Shown: piece by piece, positions 17,979 to 26,835 of the stretch
Layout: each line of letters starts with the position of its first letter
Position numbering within the stretch: position 1 is the first letter of the stretch
Source: Paenibacillus sp. Soil766
Lineage (GTDB): Bacteria; Bacillota; Bacilli; Paenibacillales; NBRC-103111
Direction: 5' to 3'
Length of the DNA stretch: 64,000 nucleotides
Assembly: GCF_001428105.1 (NCBI RefSeq)
Contig: NZ_LMSJ01000060.1
Location: 124,001-188,000, forward strand
Position numbers and translations under genes: made by a program
The notes under the pieces: model-generated
Told to the model about the DNA's origin: nothing
The model's input: only the letters and a program-made list of their open reading frames with translations
The model's database searches: none

Positions 17979-17992
17979 AGTCACCGCTTTCA
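17979..17992. promoter_or_regulatory. cre-like site just before the GH43 gene
   Basis: On the minus strand TGAAAGCGGTGACT matches 12 of 14 cre positions, ending eight bases before the start codon. It overlaps the ribosome binding region, so either it blocks transcription elongation or the match is by chance. Confidence 0.3.
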
Positions 17993-18063
17993 TCAACTTC
18001 GATATATTTAAACGCGAGAACGTATAACCGGAAAGAAAATAATACATGGCTTGACCTCGATGA

Positions 18064-20226
18064 TTACATCCCAGCAAAATCCGATATTCGGTCCAAGATG
18101 GTGATCACTTCCGCATAGGTCACATTCCTTTTTGGAGAGAAAATCCGGTCCTCGGTTCCCGTCATGAAACTAAAAAAGCAGCTCCGCTCGACGTTGGTCA
18201 AATAAATATCGCCGATTTCCTTTCCGTCTTGAAACGTAGAATCATAAATCGTTGAAGCATTTTTGAACGATACGCCACAGCTCATCATGGCCACAGAAGC
18301 GATTTCTTCCCTTGTAATCGTTTCATTGGGGCGGAAGCTGGACTTATGCAGTGCCATCATGCCTTGTTCAATGACAGCAGCAGCTACATTGTAGTCTGGG
18401 TCTGAGTTGTCCATATCTGCAATAACGAGCTTGTGTGTTGGCGCGGTTAACTTCCACATTCTCGCCAACATTCGAGCGATCTCTATGCGTGTAATCAATC
18501 CTTCTGGGTCAAACGCCATATCCTGGTTTATAAAGCCTTTAGATGCAATTCTGTTGACAGCTGACGCAATCGGACTGTTTTCTGGAAGCCAGGCAGCGTT
18601 AACTGTTGCCAGCACTTCGTAAGGTATGCTTATTTTCACCGATCCCCGTACGTCCGAAGCACCTACCTTGACAAACATTCCGATCACATCCTCAGGAACT
18701 GTAAACGTCGGACCAATTCCAACAGGGCTGTAGTCACCGTCTCTACGATCAGCCATAAACCAGGTATACGTCAGCTTGTCTATGTCATCACCGATCAACA
18801 ATGCTGTTGCGTGCAACAACACACTTGGAGCAGGGACACCAAGAATCCTCGCTTCCGTAGGTCTCGGGTACGCTTCTCCATTAATGGTTACGTTTTCCAA
18901 CAGGACCTCTTTCCCCCAGTTCAACGCACGGATTGGGTTTATTACGTTCGTAATTTCAATATTTCTCAAAGAAAGTCCAGTAATGGGCACCTCTTCAAAC
19001 GCTTCAAGAAAGATTCCGTATTGCCCGCCATTGCTCTTTACATTTTCCACCACAATATTATTAAACGCAGGGAGAAACTCACCATCCCTCCCCTCTGCAT
19101 AAAACATCGTCCCATGGATCGTTGCTTGGTTAACTGTTTCGATTACAGAGTTTCGAAGGTAAACATTCTCAATCTTACCGCCTCTTCTAGCATTCGTCTT
19201 CAGACGGAGCGGATACGTAAGATTCATACTGTCAAAATGGTTATCATCGGCAAAAATATTCTTAATTCCACCGCTCATCTCGCTGCCAAGCGCGATGCCG
19301 CCATGACCATCAGCGAACGTGTTATTTCGAATCACGATATTTTGACACGGGGCATTCAGCGTTCTTCCATCTAGGTCCCGGCCAGATTTAAGCGAGATGC
19401 AGTCATCTCCGGAATCGAACATATTGCCTTCAATTAAAACATCCATGCAGCTTTCTGGGTCAACACCATCATTATTTGCGCCGTGGGAGCGTAGTGTCAT
19501 GTTGCGTACGATCACATTCTTACACAAAACAGGATTCACTTGCCACATGGGGGAATTAATCAGCGTAACGCCTTCTAGGAGCACATTTTCGCAATACAGG
19601 GGTTGAATGAAGTTCGGCCGCAAATAGCTGCCATGCCCAAATACCCGCTTCTCTACAGGAACACCTGCATTGTTCATATCCCTTAACTGGTTGCTGGCTT
19701 TCTCCTGTAGGCTGACCTTGCTTTCCGACCAAGTATGCTCAATCTGATGCTTCCAGTTCCACCACACATCGGCGCTTGCCTGCCCGTCTAATGTCCCTTT
19801 GCCAGTGAGTGCAATATTACTTGCTCTGTAGGCATAAATAAGTGCACGATAGTTATAGGCAGGCGAAGCTTCCCAGTGACCATAAGCGATTGGATAGTTG
19901 CGTTCATTAATTTCGGTTGTGAATTTCAATACTGTGTCTTCGTCCTCCAGGTGAAGATTCACATGGCTTAGAAGCTCGATAGAGCCGATCAGGTACGTTC
20001 CCTTAGGTACGATGACGGTCCCCCCGCCGTGTTCATGCATATGTCTTATCGCCTTCTCAAAAGCTGGCGTATCCAGCGTAGTTCCATCTGATTTTGCGCC
20101 AAAATCCATCACATTCACTTTATTATCAGAAAATACGGGATTGTGAATTCGGCTTAAAATCTCTTCCGCCATATCCCATGTCATTACTGGTGAGGATGCT
20201 CTCACGCTGCTTTCCTGTCCTTCCAT
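18064..20226 (-). CDS. GH28 polygalacturonase-like enzyme with C-terminal SLH domains
   Basis: 720-residue protein. A right-handed beta-helix (about 35-455) has the GH28 catalytic motifs in order: NNDG (251-254), GDD (273-275), GHGG (307-310) and RLK (341-343). This family hydrolyses galacturonan or rhamnogalacturonan. An Ig-like segment (about 465-545) leads to two recognisable and one degenerate SLH repeats (about 552-720), which normally bind secondary cell-wall polymer outside the cell. Oddly, no signal peptide is present: the mature-looking sequence begins MEGQESSVRASSPV. An upstream in-frame start adds ten residues (MRFIIQEGLR) but no signal either, and GGAGGG stands seven bases before the ATG at 20226. 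Neighbours are a transporter and GH105, so a pectin role is likely. Confidence 0.9.
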   Translation of the reverse strand: MEGQESSVRASSPVMTWDMAEEILSRIHNPVFSDNKVNVMDFGAKSDGTTLDTPAFEKAIRHMHEHGGGTVIVPKGTYLIGSIELLSHVNLHLEDEDTVLKFTTEINERNYPIAYGHWEASPAYNYRALIYAYRASNIALTGKGTLDGQASADVWWNWKHQIEHTWSESKVSLQEKASNQLRDMNNAGVPVEKRVFGHGSYLRPNFIQPLYCENVLLEGVTLINSPMWQVNPVLCKNVIVRNMTLRSHGANNDGVDPESCMDVLIEGNMFDSGDDCISLKSGRDLDGRTLNAPCQNIVIRNNTFADGHGGIALGSEMSGGIKNIFADDNHFDSMNLTYPLRLKTNARRGGKIENVYLRNSVIETVNQATIHGTMFYAEGRDGEFLPAFNNIVVENVKSNGGQYGIFLEAFEEVPITGLSLRNIEITNVINPIRALNWGKEVLLENVTINGEAYPRPTEARILGVPAPSVLLHATALLIGDDIDKLTYTWFMADRRDGDYSPVGIGPTFTVPEDVIGMFVKVGASDVRGSVKISIPYEVLATVNAAWLPENSPIASAVNRIASKGFINQDMAFDPEGLITRIEIARMLARMWKLTAPTHKLVIADMDNSDPDYNVAAAVIEQGMMALHKSSFRPNETITREEIASVAMMSCGVSFKNASTIYDSTFQDGKEIGDIYLTNVERSCFFSFMTGTEDRIFSPKRNVTYAEVITILDRISDFAGM

Positions 20227-20283
20227 ACGCAAGCCCTCCTGGATAATAAAGCGCATTCATTGTAAGCTATCTCCTGGCTTCCT

Positions 20284-21255
20284 CTAGATGTTTTTTTGTG
20301 ATACAGGCTTCAGTTTTATCGAATCAGGTGATTTACACAATAATTGTCCGAACAAGGAAGCGAGTAGTTGTTGAAATAGCATACACATAATAACAGGCAT
20401 CGCGACTGGTGGCGGAAAAAACGAAATAGCCAGCACTGCCCCAGCGCTATTATTTCTCATACCGCTATTAAACACCATAGTAACCATGATTTCTCGGTCC
20501 CACTTAAGCCATCTGGCGATCAGCGAACCAATGACATATCCAGATGAAGCCAAGATGACAATTACACAAGCTGTCAGAACCAACTTACTATCAATTTTAG
20601 TGAAATATGGTGCTACCACAGCACTGTTAATCGCAATAGTTAAAGCCAACCCTAACTTAGAGAAAGGTGATAAATGGCGTCCCCATTGCTCCTTTACCTT
20701 TCCTTGCGAAAGTTGATTGAGTAGCATACCCAACAATGAGGGAAGGACGATCATAAAGAACAGACCTCTCATCATACCAAACACATCCATCTGCACTTGT
20801 ACGCCGAGAAACGCCCCCATCGTATAAGGCACGAGAAAAGGAGATAAGAGTGTATCAATCAAAATAACGGACAAAGTAAGTGCTATATTCCCTTTATAAA
20901 TAGATACCCACATGAAACTTACGACACCCGTAGGAATGACTACCATTAATATAAGTCCCGTTCTTAGATAAACATCATCATGAAAAAATATATGACCCAT
21001 GATCCAGGCAACAGCAGGCATTAACACATGTAAAGTAATCATCGAGACGAAGATTGGAAACGGCTGTGTTAATACTCTTTTTAAATCCTTAAAGTTCATA
21101 CTTAAGCTGCCTGTAAATGTCATAAAACCGAAGATCCATGGTACTAAGTAAGTAAAAGACTTTAACCATACAGTCAGTATTATTCCCAAAATAACACTCG
21201 TTGGAGTAATCAGCGGCAGCCATTTCTCTAGACTCTTGTTTAATTTATGCAACAT
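20284..21255 (-). CDS. Bile acid:sodium symporter family transporter
   Basis: 323-residue membrane protein with nine or ten hydrophobic segments, of the BASS superfamily, whose bacterial members import organic anions with sodium. The N-half has GSLSMNFKDLKRVL and the C-half the conserved FNSGMRNNSAGAVLAISFF region of the substrate site. Between GH105 and GH28, it could import an unsaturated uronate or a keto-acid product; the substrate is inferred from position only. GGGAGA precedes the ATG at 21255; an in-frame TTG 18 bases upstream is less likely. Confidence 0.88.
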   Translation of the reverse strand: MLHKLNKSLEKWLPLITPTSVILGIILTVWLKSFTYLVPWIFGFMTFTGSLSMNFKDLKRVLTQPFPIFVSMITLHVLMPAVAWIMGHIFFHDDVYLRTGLILMVVIPTGVVSFMWVSIYKGNIALTLSVILIDTLLSPFLVPYTMGAFLGVQVQMDVFGMMRGLFFMIVLPSLLGMLLNQLSQGKVKEQWGRHLSPFSKLGLALTIAINSAVVAPYFTKIDSKLVLTACVIVILASSGYVIGSLIARWLKWDREIMVTMVFNSGMRNNSAGAVLAISFFPPPVAMPVIMCMLFQQLLASLFGQLLCKSPDSIKLKPVSQKNI

Positions 21256-21276
21256 TGGTTTCTCTCCCAACAAATC

Positions 21277-22383
21277 TTAAAGCTCTAGAAGCTTAACTTC
21301 ACTATAGGCCATAAGCAGCGGTGCAACGCCATGACCATTATTACTCACGATGATTTCGTTTTCCGTATAGTATTTATAACTTCCGTCACGTACCTTACCT
21401 GTATCAGGGTTTGTGCCCAGACCTGCACTCCTGCAGATCCCGCCAAGCAGCACTTCTCCATTCTCTTCACGGAGATATCGACGGACAGTGCCATCAAATG
21501 CTGACTTTCCTCGGTCAACGTATTCCTTTTCCAGAAAGCCAAGTCGTGCACCTTTCAACATGGCATAAGCAAGCATCAAGGTTCCGCTAGATTCCAAATA
21601 ATTCCCTGGTCGATCTCCCTTATCAACAATCTGATACCACATGCCATCGCTATGCTGGTAGGGCAGCATGCCTTCTAGTGTTTCCTGTAGGATCACTTTC
21701 AGCGGTTCGCTGTCAACGGACTCATCTGCCAAAAGCTCAAGCACGTCCACCAAGGCCATGACAAACCAGCCAACAGCACGTCCCCAGACATTGGGAGACA
21801 TTCCCGTCGATTTATCACACCAAAACATACTCCTGCTCTCGTCGTACGCATGGTAGTATAATCGATTCTCTTCATTAAAAATAAACTTTTTAACGTTCAA
21901 AAATTGGTTTATTGTATCGGAATAATCCTTCTTTTCCTCAAATTCCTTGATGTAACGAACATAAAAGGGTTGCCCCATGTAAAGTCCATCCAACCACACT
22001 TGGTTTGGATAATTTTCTTTATGCCAGAAACTTCCTGATTCTGTTCTGGGATAGGTTTTCAATTGATCATAGATCAAATCAAGTACATACTTATATTTGG
22101 GATCATTCTCTCTTTGGTATAAATCAAAAAGAATGGTCGCTGGTCTGATTTGATCAATACTATAATAACGCACATCAATGGCCGGAATTCTGCCATTCTC
22201 ATCATATAGTCGATCAATGAAACTTTTGACGAACAGGTAGTAGTCTTCTTTCCCCGACTGCTTATAGCTGTCTAAATAGGATTTGAGAATGCAATTCTCA
22301 ATGTAATGCCATCGCAAAGAAAACCATTTTCCTTCGCTCTCCAAGTATTGGTCCCTTATTTGATCCAGCATTTGATCGTTCAT
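21277..22383 (-). CDS. GH105 unsaturated rhamnogalacturonyl hydrolase
   Basis: 368-residue (alpha/alpha)6-barrel enzyme without signal peptide, related to YteR and YesR. It releases the 4,5-unsaturated galacturonate from the non-reducing end of rhamnogalacturonan oligosaccharides made by lyases. The likely catalytic Asp132 lies in VWLDGLYMGQPF, the family fingerprint, and NVWGRAVGWFVMAL follows. It implies that unsaturated pectin fragments enter the cell. GAGAGGA precedes the ATG. The gene starts 34 bp after the AraC regulator and 21 bp before the BASS gene, an operon. Confidence 0.93.
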   Translation of the reverse strand: MNDQMLDQIRDQYLESEGKWFSLRWHYIENCILKSYLDSYKQSGKEDYYLFVKSFIDRLYDENGRIPAIDVRYYSIDQIRPATILFDLYQRENDPKYKYVLDLIYDQLKTYPRTESGSFWHKENYPNQVWLDGLYMGQPFYVRYIKEFEEKKDYSDTINQFLNVKKFIFNEENRLYYHAYDESRSMFWCDKSTGMSPNVWGRAVGWFVMALVDVLELLADESVDSEPLKVILQETLEGMLPYQHSDGMWYQIVDKGDRPGNYLESSGTLMLAYAMLKGARLGFLEKEYVDRGKSAFDGTVRRYLREENGEVLLGGICRSAGLGTNPDTGKVRDGSYKYYTENEIIVSNNGHGVAPLLMAYSEVKLLEL

Positions 22384-22417
22384 ACAATTCCTCTCCCAAT
22401 GGTTCAGATAGGTTCAT

Positions 22418-24631
22418 TTAACTGTCACGATATTGCCCAGGTGTCATTCCTGTCAGCTTTCGAAAAGTTCGGATAAAACCAGTAGAATTGGTATAAGTAA
22501 GCCGCTCTGCAATTTCTGAAATCTTCATATTCGTCTCTTTCAGCCATTTTTTTGCCATATTAACCCGATAGTTCGTTAAATAATCAATAAAAGTAACACC
22601 GATCTCCTTCTTAAAAACACGACTTACATATACAGGATGATATTTGAGCTGCTCAGCACACGATTCAAGCGTAATATCCTGCTCGAATCCTGCATGAATC
22701 ATCTCAAGCATCTGATGCGCGAGATTAATATATTGAGAATCTACGCGTCCTTTGAAAAAAGCGAGTACAGGCGGCAGCAAATCCGTCTTAAACCAAGAGG
22801 TAATGTCTTGTACCGTGCTCAGCTTCATGAAATAATGGAGAACCGATTTCGTGTCAATTAAGCCTTCCAGCTTCCCGCCTTGCTGTTGGACTAAGCCATG
22901 AATCACAGTAATCAATTGGATCATCACGAATTGAAAATCATTAAACCGAATATCTCTTTCCATAATCGCCGCAACGTATTGATCAAAATGTTCAAAAGAT
23001 GATGTTGTATCGCCCGTTTTTAAAGCGTTTACTAGATAATCCTCTAAGTAATTCAGCGATGCTGCCAAATGTTTGCTGTTCTCATGAATCGTCTCGATAT
23101 CATCATAATGGATGATAATATCACTCCCTAGACGAATCCTTCTCTTCAGCGCTTCCAATGCCTCTGCATGTGCATTCATGGCGTCCGTATAACGGGAGAA
23201 TACGCGACTAATACCGATACTGACTTTCAGCTGAAGCAGCTCGTGAACCTTGGATTTTATTTCCTCTGCTGCCTGATGAAAACTCAATTGCAGTTCTAGA
23301 GGATCCTCCACATCCCCCGTAAGCAGGGATACTTGAGATTGATCAAGCAACAAAGAACCGAGTAAACGGTTAGCTGGCAATAGCTCGCTGACAATATTGT
23401 GAATAGCAAAGAGCAGCAGCTCCTTATCACTTTCCATGTATCTCGTATCCTGGAGTGAATCGATTTGAAGCGCAATCACGCCCATGGACTTCCCTCTTTC
23501 TGCAAAGCCATACGTATCGCACTTGAAAGCAAATTCACTTTCCGTCACTTGGCCCATGAACAGCTTCAATAAGAAAAACTCTTTCATCTGTCCCTTTTGA
23601 CCTTGCAGCTGTTGTTGAAACTGTTTTCCTGTACGGAATAAAGCATTAAACCTATCTTCGATATAGGCAAATTCATCTTTCCTGCGAGCATCTGTCGTTT
23701 CGCCGCCTAACTGCTCTGTAATTTGAAATAATCGGCGGATTGGCGAATACATCCTTCTGCTCCCGTAGAATGCAGCAGCAGCAATAACGATAAAGACGAT
23801 CAAACAGACCTGCATGGTAACAACTGCAATCTTCTTGGATTCCATTGTCACTTGATCAATGGAAACGACGGAAGCATAGATCCAATTCGTAGCAGATACT
23901 TTATAATTCACTGCCATATCTTTTCCTTCATAATATCCGTTCACATCGGATACAGTTTTCAATGGTTTCAGAATGGAATCCGAAATAGCGAATGCACCCG
24001 TATTACTCAAGAACGGGACGTGCTCGCCGTTCAGTACGTATATGTCTCCCAACTGCTTCGTTTGCGCTAACGCTTTTTCCATTTCCGTCTTCGACATTTC
24101 AATAATCAACAAAGCTTTCGGAGTTGTGGAGGGCGCGATCATCGGAAGTTTTACAACCATCCGAATCCCATTAGCATCAGCTAGCCAAAAAAGATTTTTA
24201 GGATTCTTTGCATACTCTTTCAAAAGCTCTTTATCCGAATACTCCTCGGTACCAGTAAACCCTAAATTGCTGATCATCCATTCCTTTTCCAGATTAATAA
24301 GGTGGGTGTCAGCCACTCCTGATAACGAGTGCAAGTTATATAAACCTTTGGCAAGGTCAGTGATCGTTTGAAAATCATCTTGTGTCAAAGCATTGTAGAA
24401 ATTTTCTGTTACTAATGGTGAATTTAAATATTGTACGGCGCCCATTTCTATATTCTTCAAAACTTGCTCAATTCTCATCTGGTTTTGCAGCAAAATTTGG
24501 GAGTTGCTTTCTTTAACCTTTTTCTCTATATCTTGGGAGGAAATTCGATAGGAAATCATTCCGATTGTTGTGACTGGAATAGCAACCAGCAGCATAGCGA
24601 ATAGGATCATGCGATATAAATAGGTGGGCAA
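22418..24631 (-). CDS. Membrane-bound AraC-type transcription regulator
   Basis: 737 residues. Membrane segments near 7-27 and 270-290 flank an extracellular dCache-like sensor. A HAMP-like linker and a long cytoplasmic middle domain lead to two AraC helix-turn-helix motifs in the last 100 residues (DITLESCAEQLKYHPVYVSR and KISEIAERLTYTNSTGFIRT). Such one-piece sensors control nearby carbohydrate genes in Paenibacillus-like bacteria. It heads the AraC-GH105-BASS-GH28 run and probably senses a pectin fragment. The start is TTG at 24631, seven bases after GAGG. Its promoter overlaps the terminator of the preceding operon. Confidence 0.92.
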   Translation of the reverse strand: MPTYLYRMILFAMLLVAIPVTTIGMISYRISSQDIEKKVKESNSQILLQNQMRIEQVLKNIEMGAVQYLNSPLVTENFYNALTQDDFQTITDLAKGLYNLHSLSGVADTHLINLEKEWMISNLGFTGTEEYSDKELLKEYAKNPKNLFWLADANGIRMVVKLPMIAPSTTPKALLIIEMSKTEMEKALAQTKQLGDIYVLNGEHVPFLSNTGAFAISDSILKPLKTVSDVNGYYEGKDMAVNYKVSATNWIYASVVSIDQVTMESKKIAVVTMQVCLIVFIVIAAAAFYGSRRMYSPIRRLFQITEQLGGETTDARRKDEFAYIEDRFNALFRTGKQFQQQLQGQKGQMKEFFLLKLFMGQVTESEFAFKCDTYGFAERGKSMGVIALQIDSLQDTRYMESDKELLLFAIHNIVSELLPANRLLGSLLLDQSQVSLLTGDVEDPLELQLSFHQAAEEIKSKVHELLQLKVSIGISRVFSRYTDAMNAHAEALEALKRRIRLGSDIIIHYDDIETIHENSKHLAASLNYLEDYLVNALKTGDTTSSFEHFDQYVAAIMERDIRFNDFQFVMIQLITVIHGLVQQQGGKLEGLIDTKSVLHYFMKLSTVQDITSWFKTDLLPPVLAFFKGRVDSQYINLAHQMLEMIHAGFEQDITLESCAEQLKYHPVYVSRVFKKEIGVTFIDYLTNYRVNMAKKWLKETNMKISEIAERLTYTNSTGFIRTFRKLTGMTPGQYRDS

Positions 24632-24673
24632 TTTAATTCCTCACTTCTGTTTACTTTCGTTTCAATGACCCTT

Positions 24674-24702
24674 ATTATACCAAACCAGCCGTCCGGTGTT
24701 AA
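24674..24702 (-). promoter_or_regulatory. Sigma-A promoter of the AraC regulator, embedded in a terminator hairpin
   Basis: Minus-strand TTAACA (24697-24702) and TATAAT (24674-24679) are separated by exactly 17 bases. The -35 hexamer falls in the loop of the hairpin at 24685-24716 and the spacer is formed by the hairpin's descending arm. Confidence 0.65.
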
Positions 24703-24716
24703 TTACGGACGGCTGG
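24685..24716 (-). terminator. Terminator of the importer 2/uronate operon
   Basis: Perfect 11-bp GC-rich stem CCAGCCGTCCG / CGGACGGCTGG with a 10-base loop. It stands nine bases after the stop of the enolase-family gene. The T-run on the minus strand is short (TTTGG), so read-through into the AraC gene is possible. Confidence 0.65.
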
Positions 24717-24724
24717 TTGCATCA

Positions 24725-25894
24725 TTACTTCTTGGTTTGAGAGGTTCGGTCCTGAAGTTGATGAACGGATACGTTCCCCCAGCTTAGATCGTCCACGCGA
24801 TATGTGTTGATTTGATCCCAGTCAAGCTCCATACCCAGACCAGGTAAGTCACGTCCTGGAACAAGTAGATATCCGTTCTCGTATTGAACTGGATTTTTAA
24901 CGATATCGCCAATATACAATTCAGGTCCCGTCGGATCTGATGTATAGTTTAAATTCACAAGGGAACTTCCTAGATGTGCCATAGCAGCTGTACCTACAGA
25001 TAACTCCTGCGTTGTACCAATCAAGCACGATTTCCCAGCGACTTCCGCTGCTGCCGCCGCTTTCCTAGCAGCGGTAATTCCACCGATAAAAATAGGTGAA
25101 ATGTTAAATATATCCACCGAATCGTGCTTAATCATCTCAGATTGCTGGCGGAAGCTCCACACATGCTCGCTTACTGGATATTCCGTGTTCATACGGTAGT
25201 GATGGAGTCCTTCAAAATCATTCTGAACAGCAGGACTCTCCACCATTTGGAAATCATATTGCGATAGTCGTTTCGTAGCCTTTAACGCGGATTTCCAGTC
25301 TAACAGATGACTGAAGTCCAACGATTTAATCGTTACTGTCGACCCAAACTCCTGTTTGACGCCATCCAAAAATGCCTCATCGGCATCCAGATTTTTACCA
25401 ACATAAAGTCGGAATGTATCAAAACCTTTACTAAGTCTCTCGCGAACAATCGCCAGGTTTTCTTCGACCTCTTCCATGAAGCGATGTCTGAAAATCGGAT
25501 AGCAAACTTTGATTTTCTCTTTGATTCTTCCGCCAATAAATTCAGCTACGGAAATTCCAAGCGATTTCGCACAAAGGTCGTGCAAAGCCGCGTCAATCCC
25601 GTTGCGGATAAAATTACCCTTTTCGTAATAAAACATCGTTTCTGGAAAATTGCTGAGCAGTTCTTTATTGAGCAATGAGATGTCAAATGGGCTTTGTCCT
25701 AGCAAGATGGACTTAAGCACCACAGCCATATCTTGAATATCTAATGAATAATGAGGAAGATGAGAAAAGTCCGACATTTCGCCAATACCTGTCAATCCAT
25801 TATCAGCGTCAATCTCAACGATGACATGCTTGCAAACAAAACCAGTATTTCGCGGCATTGCGATAACCGTAAGTCGAAGATCTGATATTTTCAT
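24725..25894 (-). CDS. Enolase-superfamily (mandelate racemase/muconate lactonizing type) enzyme
   Basis: 389-residue enzyme with the capping and TIM-barrel domains of the superfamily, which abstracts the proton alpha to a carboxylate. Likely metal ligands are Asp in SLDFSHLLDW, Glu in MVESPAV and Glu in PVSEHVW. The usual KxK base pair on the second barrel strand is missing (FRLYVGKN), and the position where a His is often found reads LIGTTQE. Specificity is therefore open: an aldarate or aldonate dehydratase, or a lactone cycloisomerase. The context favours an acid-sugar role, since the next genes upstream make a KDG-dehydratase-like enzyme and a semialdehyde dehydrogenase. The ATG at 25894 overlaps the preceding stop (ATGA). 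Confidence 0.85.
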   Translation of the reverse strand: MKISDLRLTVIAMPRNTGFVCKHVIVEIDADNGLTGIGEMSDFSHLPHYSLDIQDMAVVLKSILLGQSPFDISLLNKELLSNFPETMFYYEKGNFIRNGIDAALHDLCAKSLGISVAEFIGGRIKEKIKVCYPIFRHRFMEEVEENLAIVRERLSKGFDTFRLYVGKNLDADEAFLDGVKQEFGSTVTIKSLDFSHLLDWKSALKATKRLSQYDFQMVESPAVQNDFEGLHHYRMNTEYPVSEHVWSFRQQSEMIKHDSVDIFNISPIFIGGITAARKAAAAAEVAGKSCLIGTTQELSVGTAAMAHLGSSLVNLNYTSDPTGPELYIGDIVKNPVQYENGYLLVPGRDLPGLGMELDWDQINTYRVDDLSWGNVSVHQLQDRTSQTKK

Positions 25895-26802
25895 GACGTT
25901 AGCAGCCCCCATGCTCTTAGTAAGTTCATTACTTCCTTCTTATCTGATTCATTCAAAGGATCAACAGGTTCGCGCGTTACACCTGCACGAAGTCCTAACT
26001 GTTCCATCGCTTCCTTCACAGCGACCACATTGTTACCGGCATTATATTTGGCACGCAAGTTCTCAAAAGGCAGAACATCTTCCCACAGCTTCCAAACGGT
26101 TGGCCAGTCTTGATCCCGTAATGCTTGCAGCATTCCTTTCGAAATGCCCGGATTCACATTGATTAAACCCGATGTAAATCCCTTTGCGCCTGCATTGTAG
26201 AAATAAGGCGCCCACTTTTCAGCTGTGCCGCATATCCAAGCAATGTTATTACATGCGCTGATCTTGCGCACAGTTTCCGTAAACCGAGGCAAATCGTTAA
26301 TGGCATATTTCACACCTACACATTTATCCAGTGGTGCCAGGCTAAACAATATATCATCCGACACATGTGCATCTTTCAAATAAAGAATAGACGGAATAGC
26401 TAAACTTTCAATCACATTACGGTAATAGGACACCGCACCCGACGTAGTGATATAAGGATGAATGGGCTGATGGATCATCACACAATCCGCACCAACCTGC
26501 TCGGCATGCTTACCAAGCTCTACCGCAGTTTCAACGGAATACCCGATACCAGCCATGACAATGGCACGATGATTGACGATTTCTACGACCCGTCTGGTCA
26601 CTTCCTTTGCTTCTTCCAGTGTTAACGCATAGAATTCGCCCGTGTTTCCGCAAGGCACAATAACTTCAGTACCATTCGCCAGCAAGAACTCGATATTCGC
26701 TTCCAGTCCTTCCCAATCAATGCGACGTGTTTCTTCATCAAAAGGTGTAATATTGATAGCTGAAATCGTTTCCAGCCTTTTACTAAATGCAGCATAGTCC
26801 AT
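25891..26802 (-). CDS. Dihydrodipicolinate synthase-family aldolase/dehydratase, likely 5-dehydro-4-deoxyglucarate dehydratase
   Basis: 303-residue TIM-barrel enzyme forming a Schiff base through Lys165 (CVGVKYAIND), with Tyr141 (ILYLKDA) and the phosphate/carboxylate motif PCGNTGEFYALT (50-61). The fold covers dihydrodipicolinate synthase, N-acetylneuraminate lyase and 5-dehydro-4-deoxyglucarate dehydratase. Its place directly before a semialdehyde dehydrogenase fits the last, which dehydrates and decarboxylates the keto-deoxy sugar acid to 2-oxoglutarate semialdehyde. The activity is an inference from context. AAAGGAAG precedes the ATG. Confidence 0.85.
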   Translation of the reverse strand: MDYAAFSKRLETISAINITPFDEETRRIDWEGLEANIEFLLANGTEVIVPCGNTGEFYALTLEEAKEVTRRVVEIVNHRAIVMAGIGYSVETAVELGKHAEQVGADCVMIHQPIHPYITTSGAVSYYRNVIESLAIPSILYLKDAHVSDDILFSLAPLDKCVGVKYAINDLPRFTETVRKISACNNIAWICGTAEKWAPYFYNAGAKGFTSGLINVNPGISKGMLQALRDQDWPTVWKLWEDVLPFENLRAKYNAGNNVVAVKEAMEQLGLRAGVTREPVDPLNESDKKEVMNLLRAWGLLTS

Positions 26803-26835
26803 CTGGTTTCTCTTCCTTTCGATTCACTCCAATGA

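Noticed and set aside
25891..26802. N-acetylneuraminate lyase (NanA) for the sialidase cluster
   Set aside because: Same fold, but the gene is in an operon with an enolase-type enzyme and a semialdehyde dehydrogenase, far from the sialidases; the KDG-dehydratase role fits better, though sequence alone cannot exclude it.
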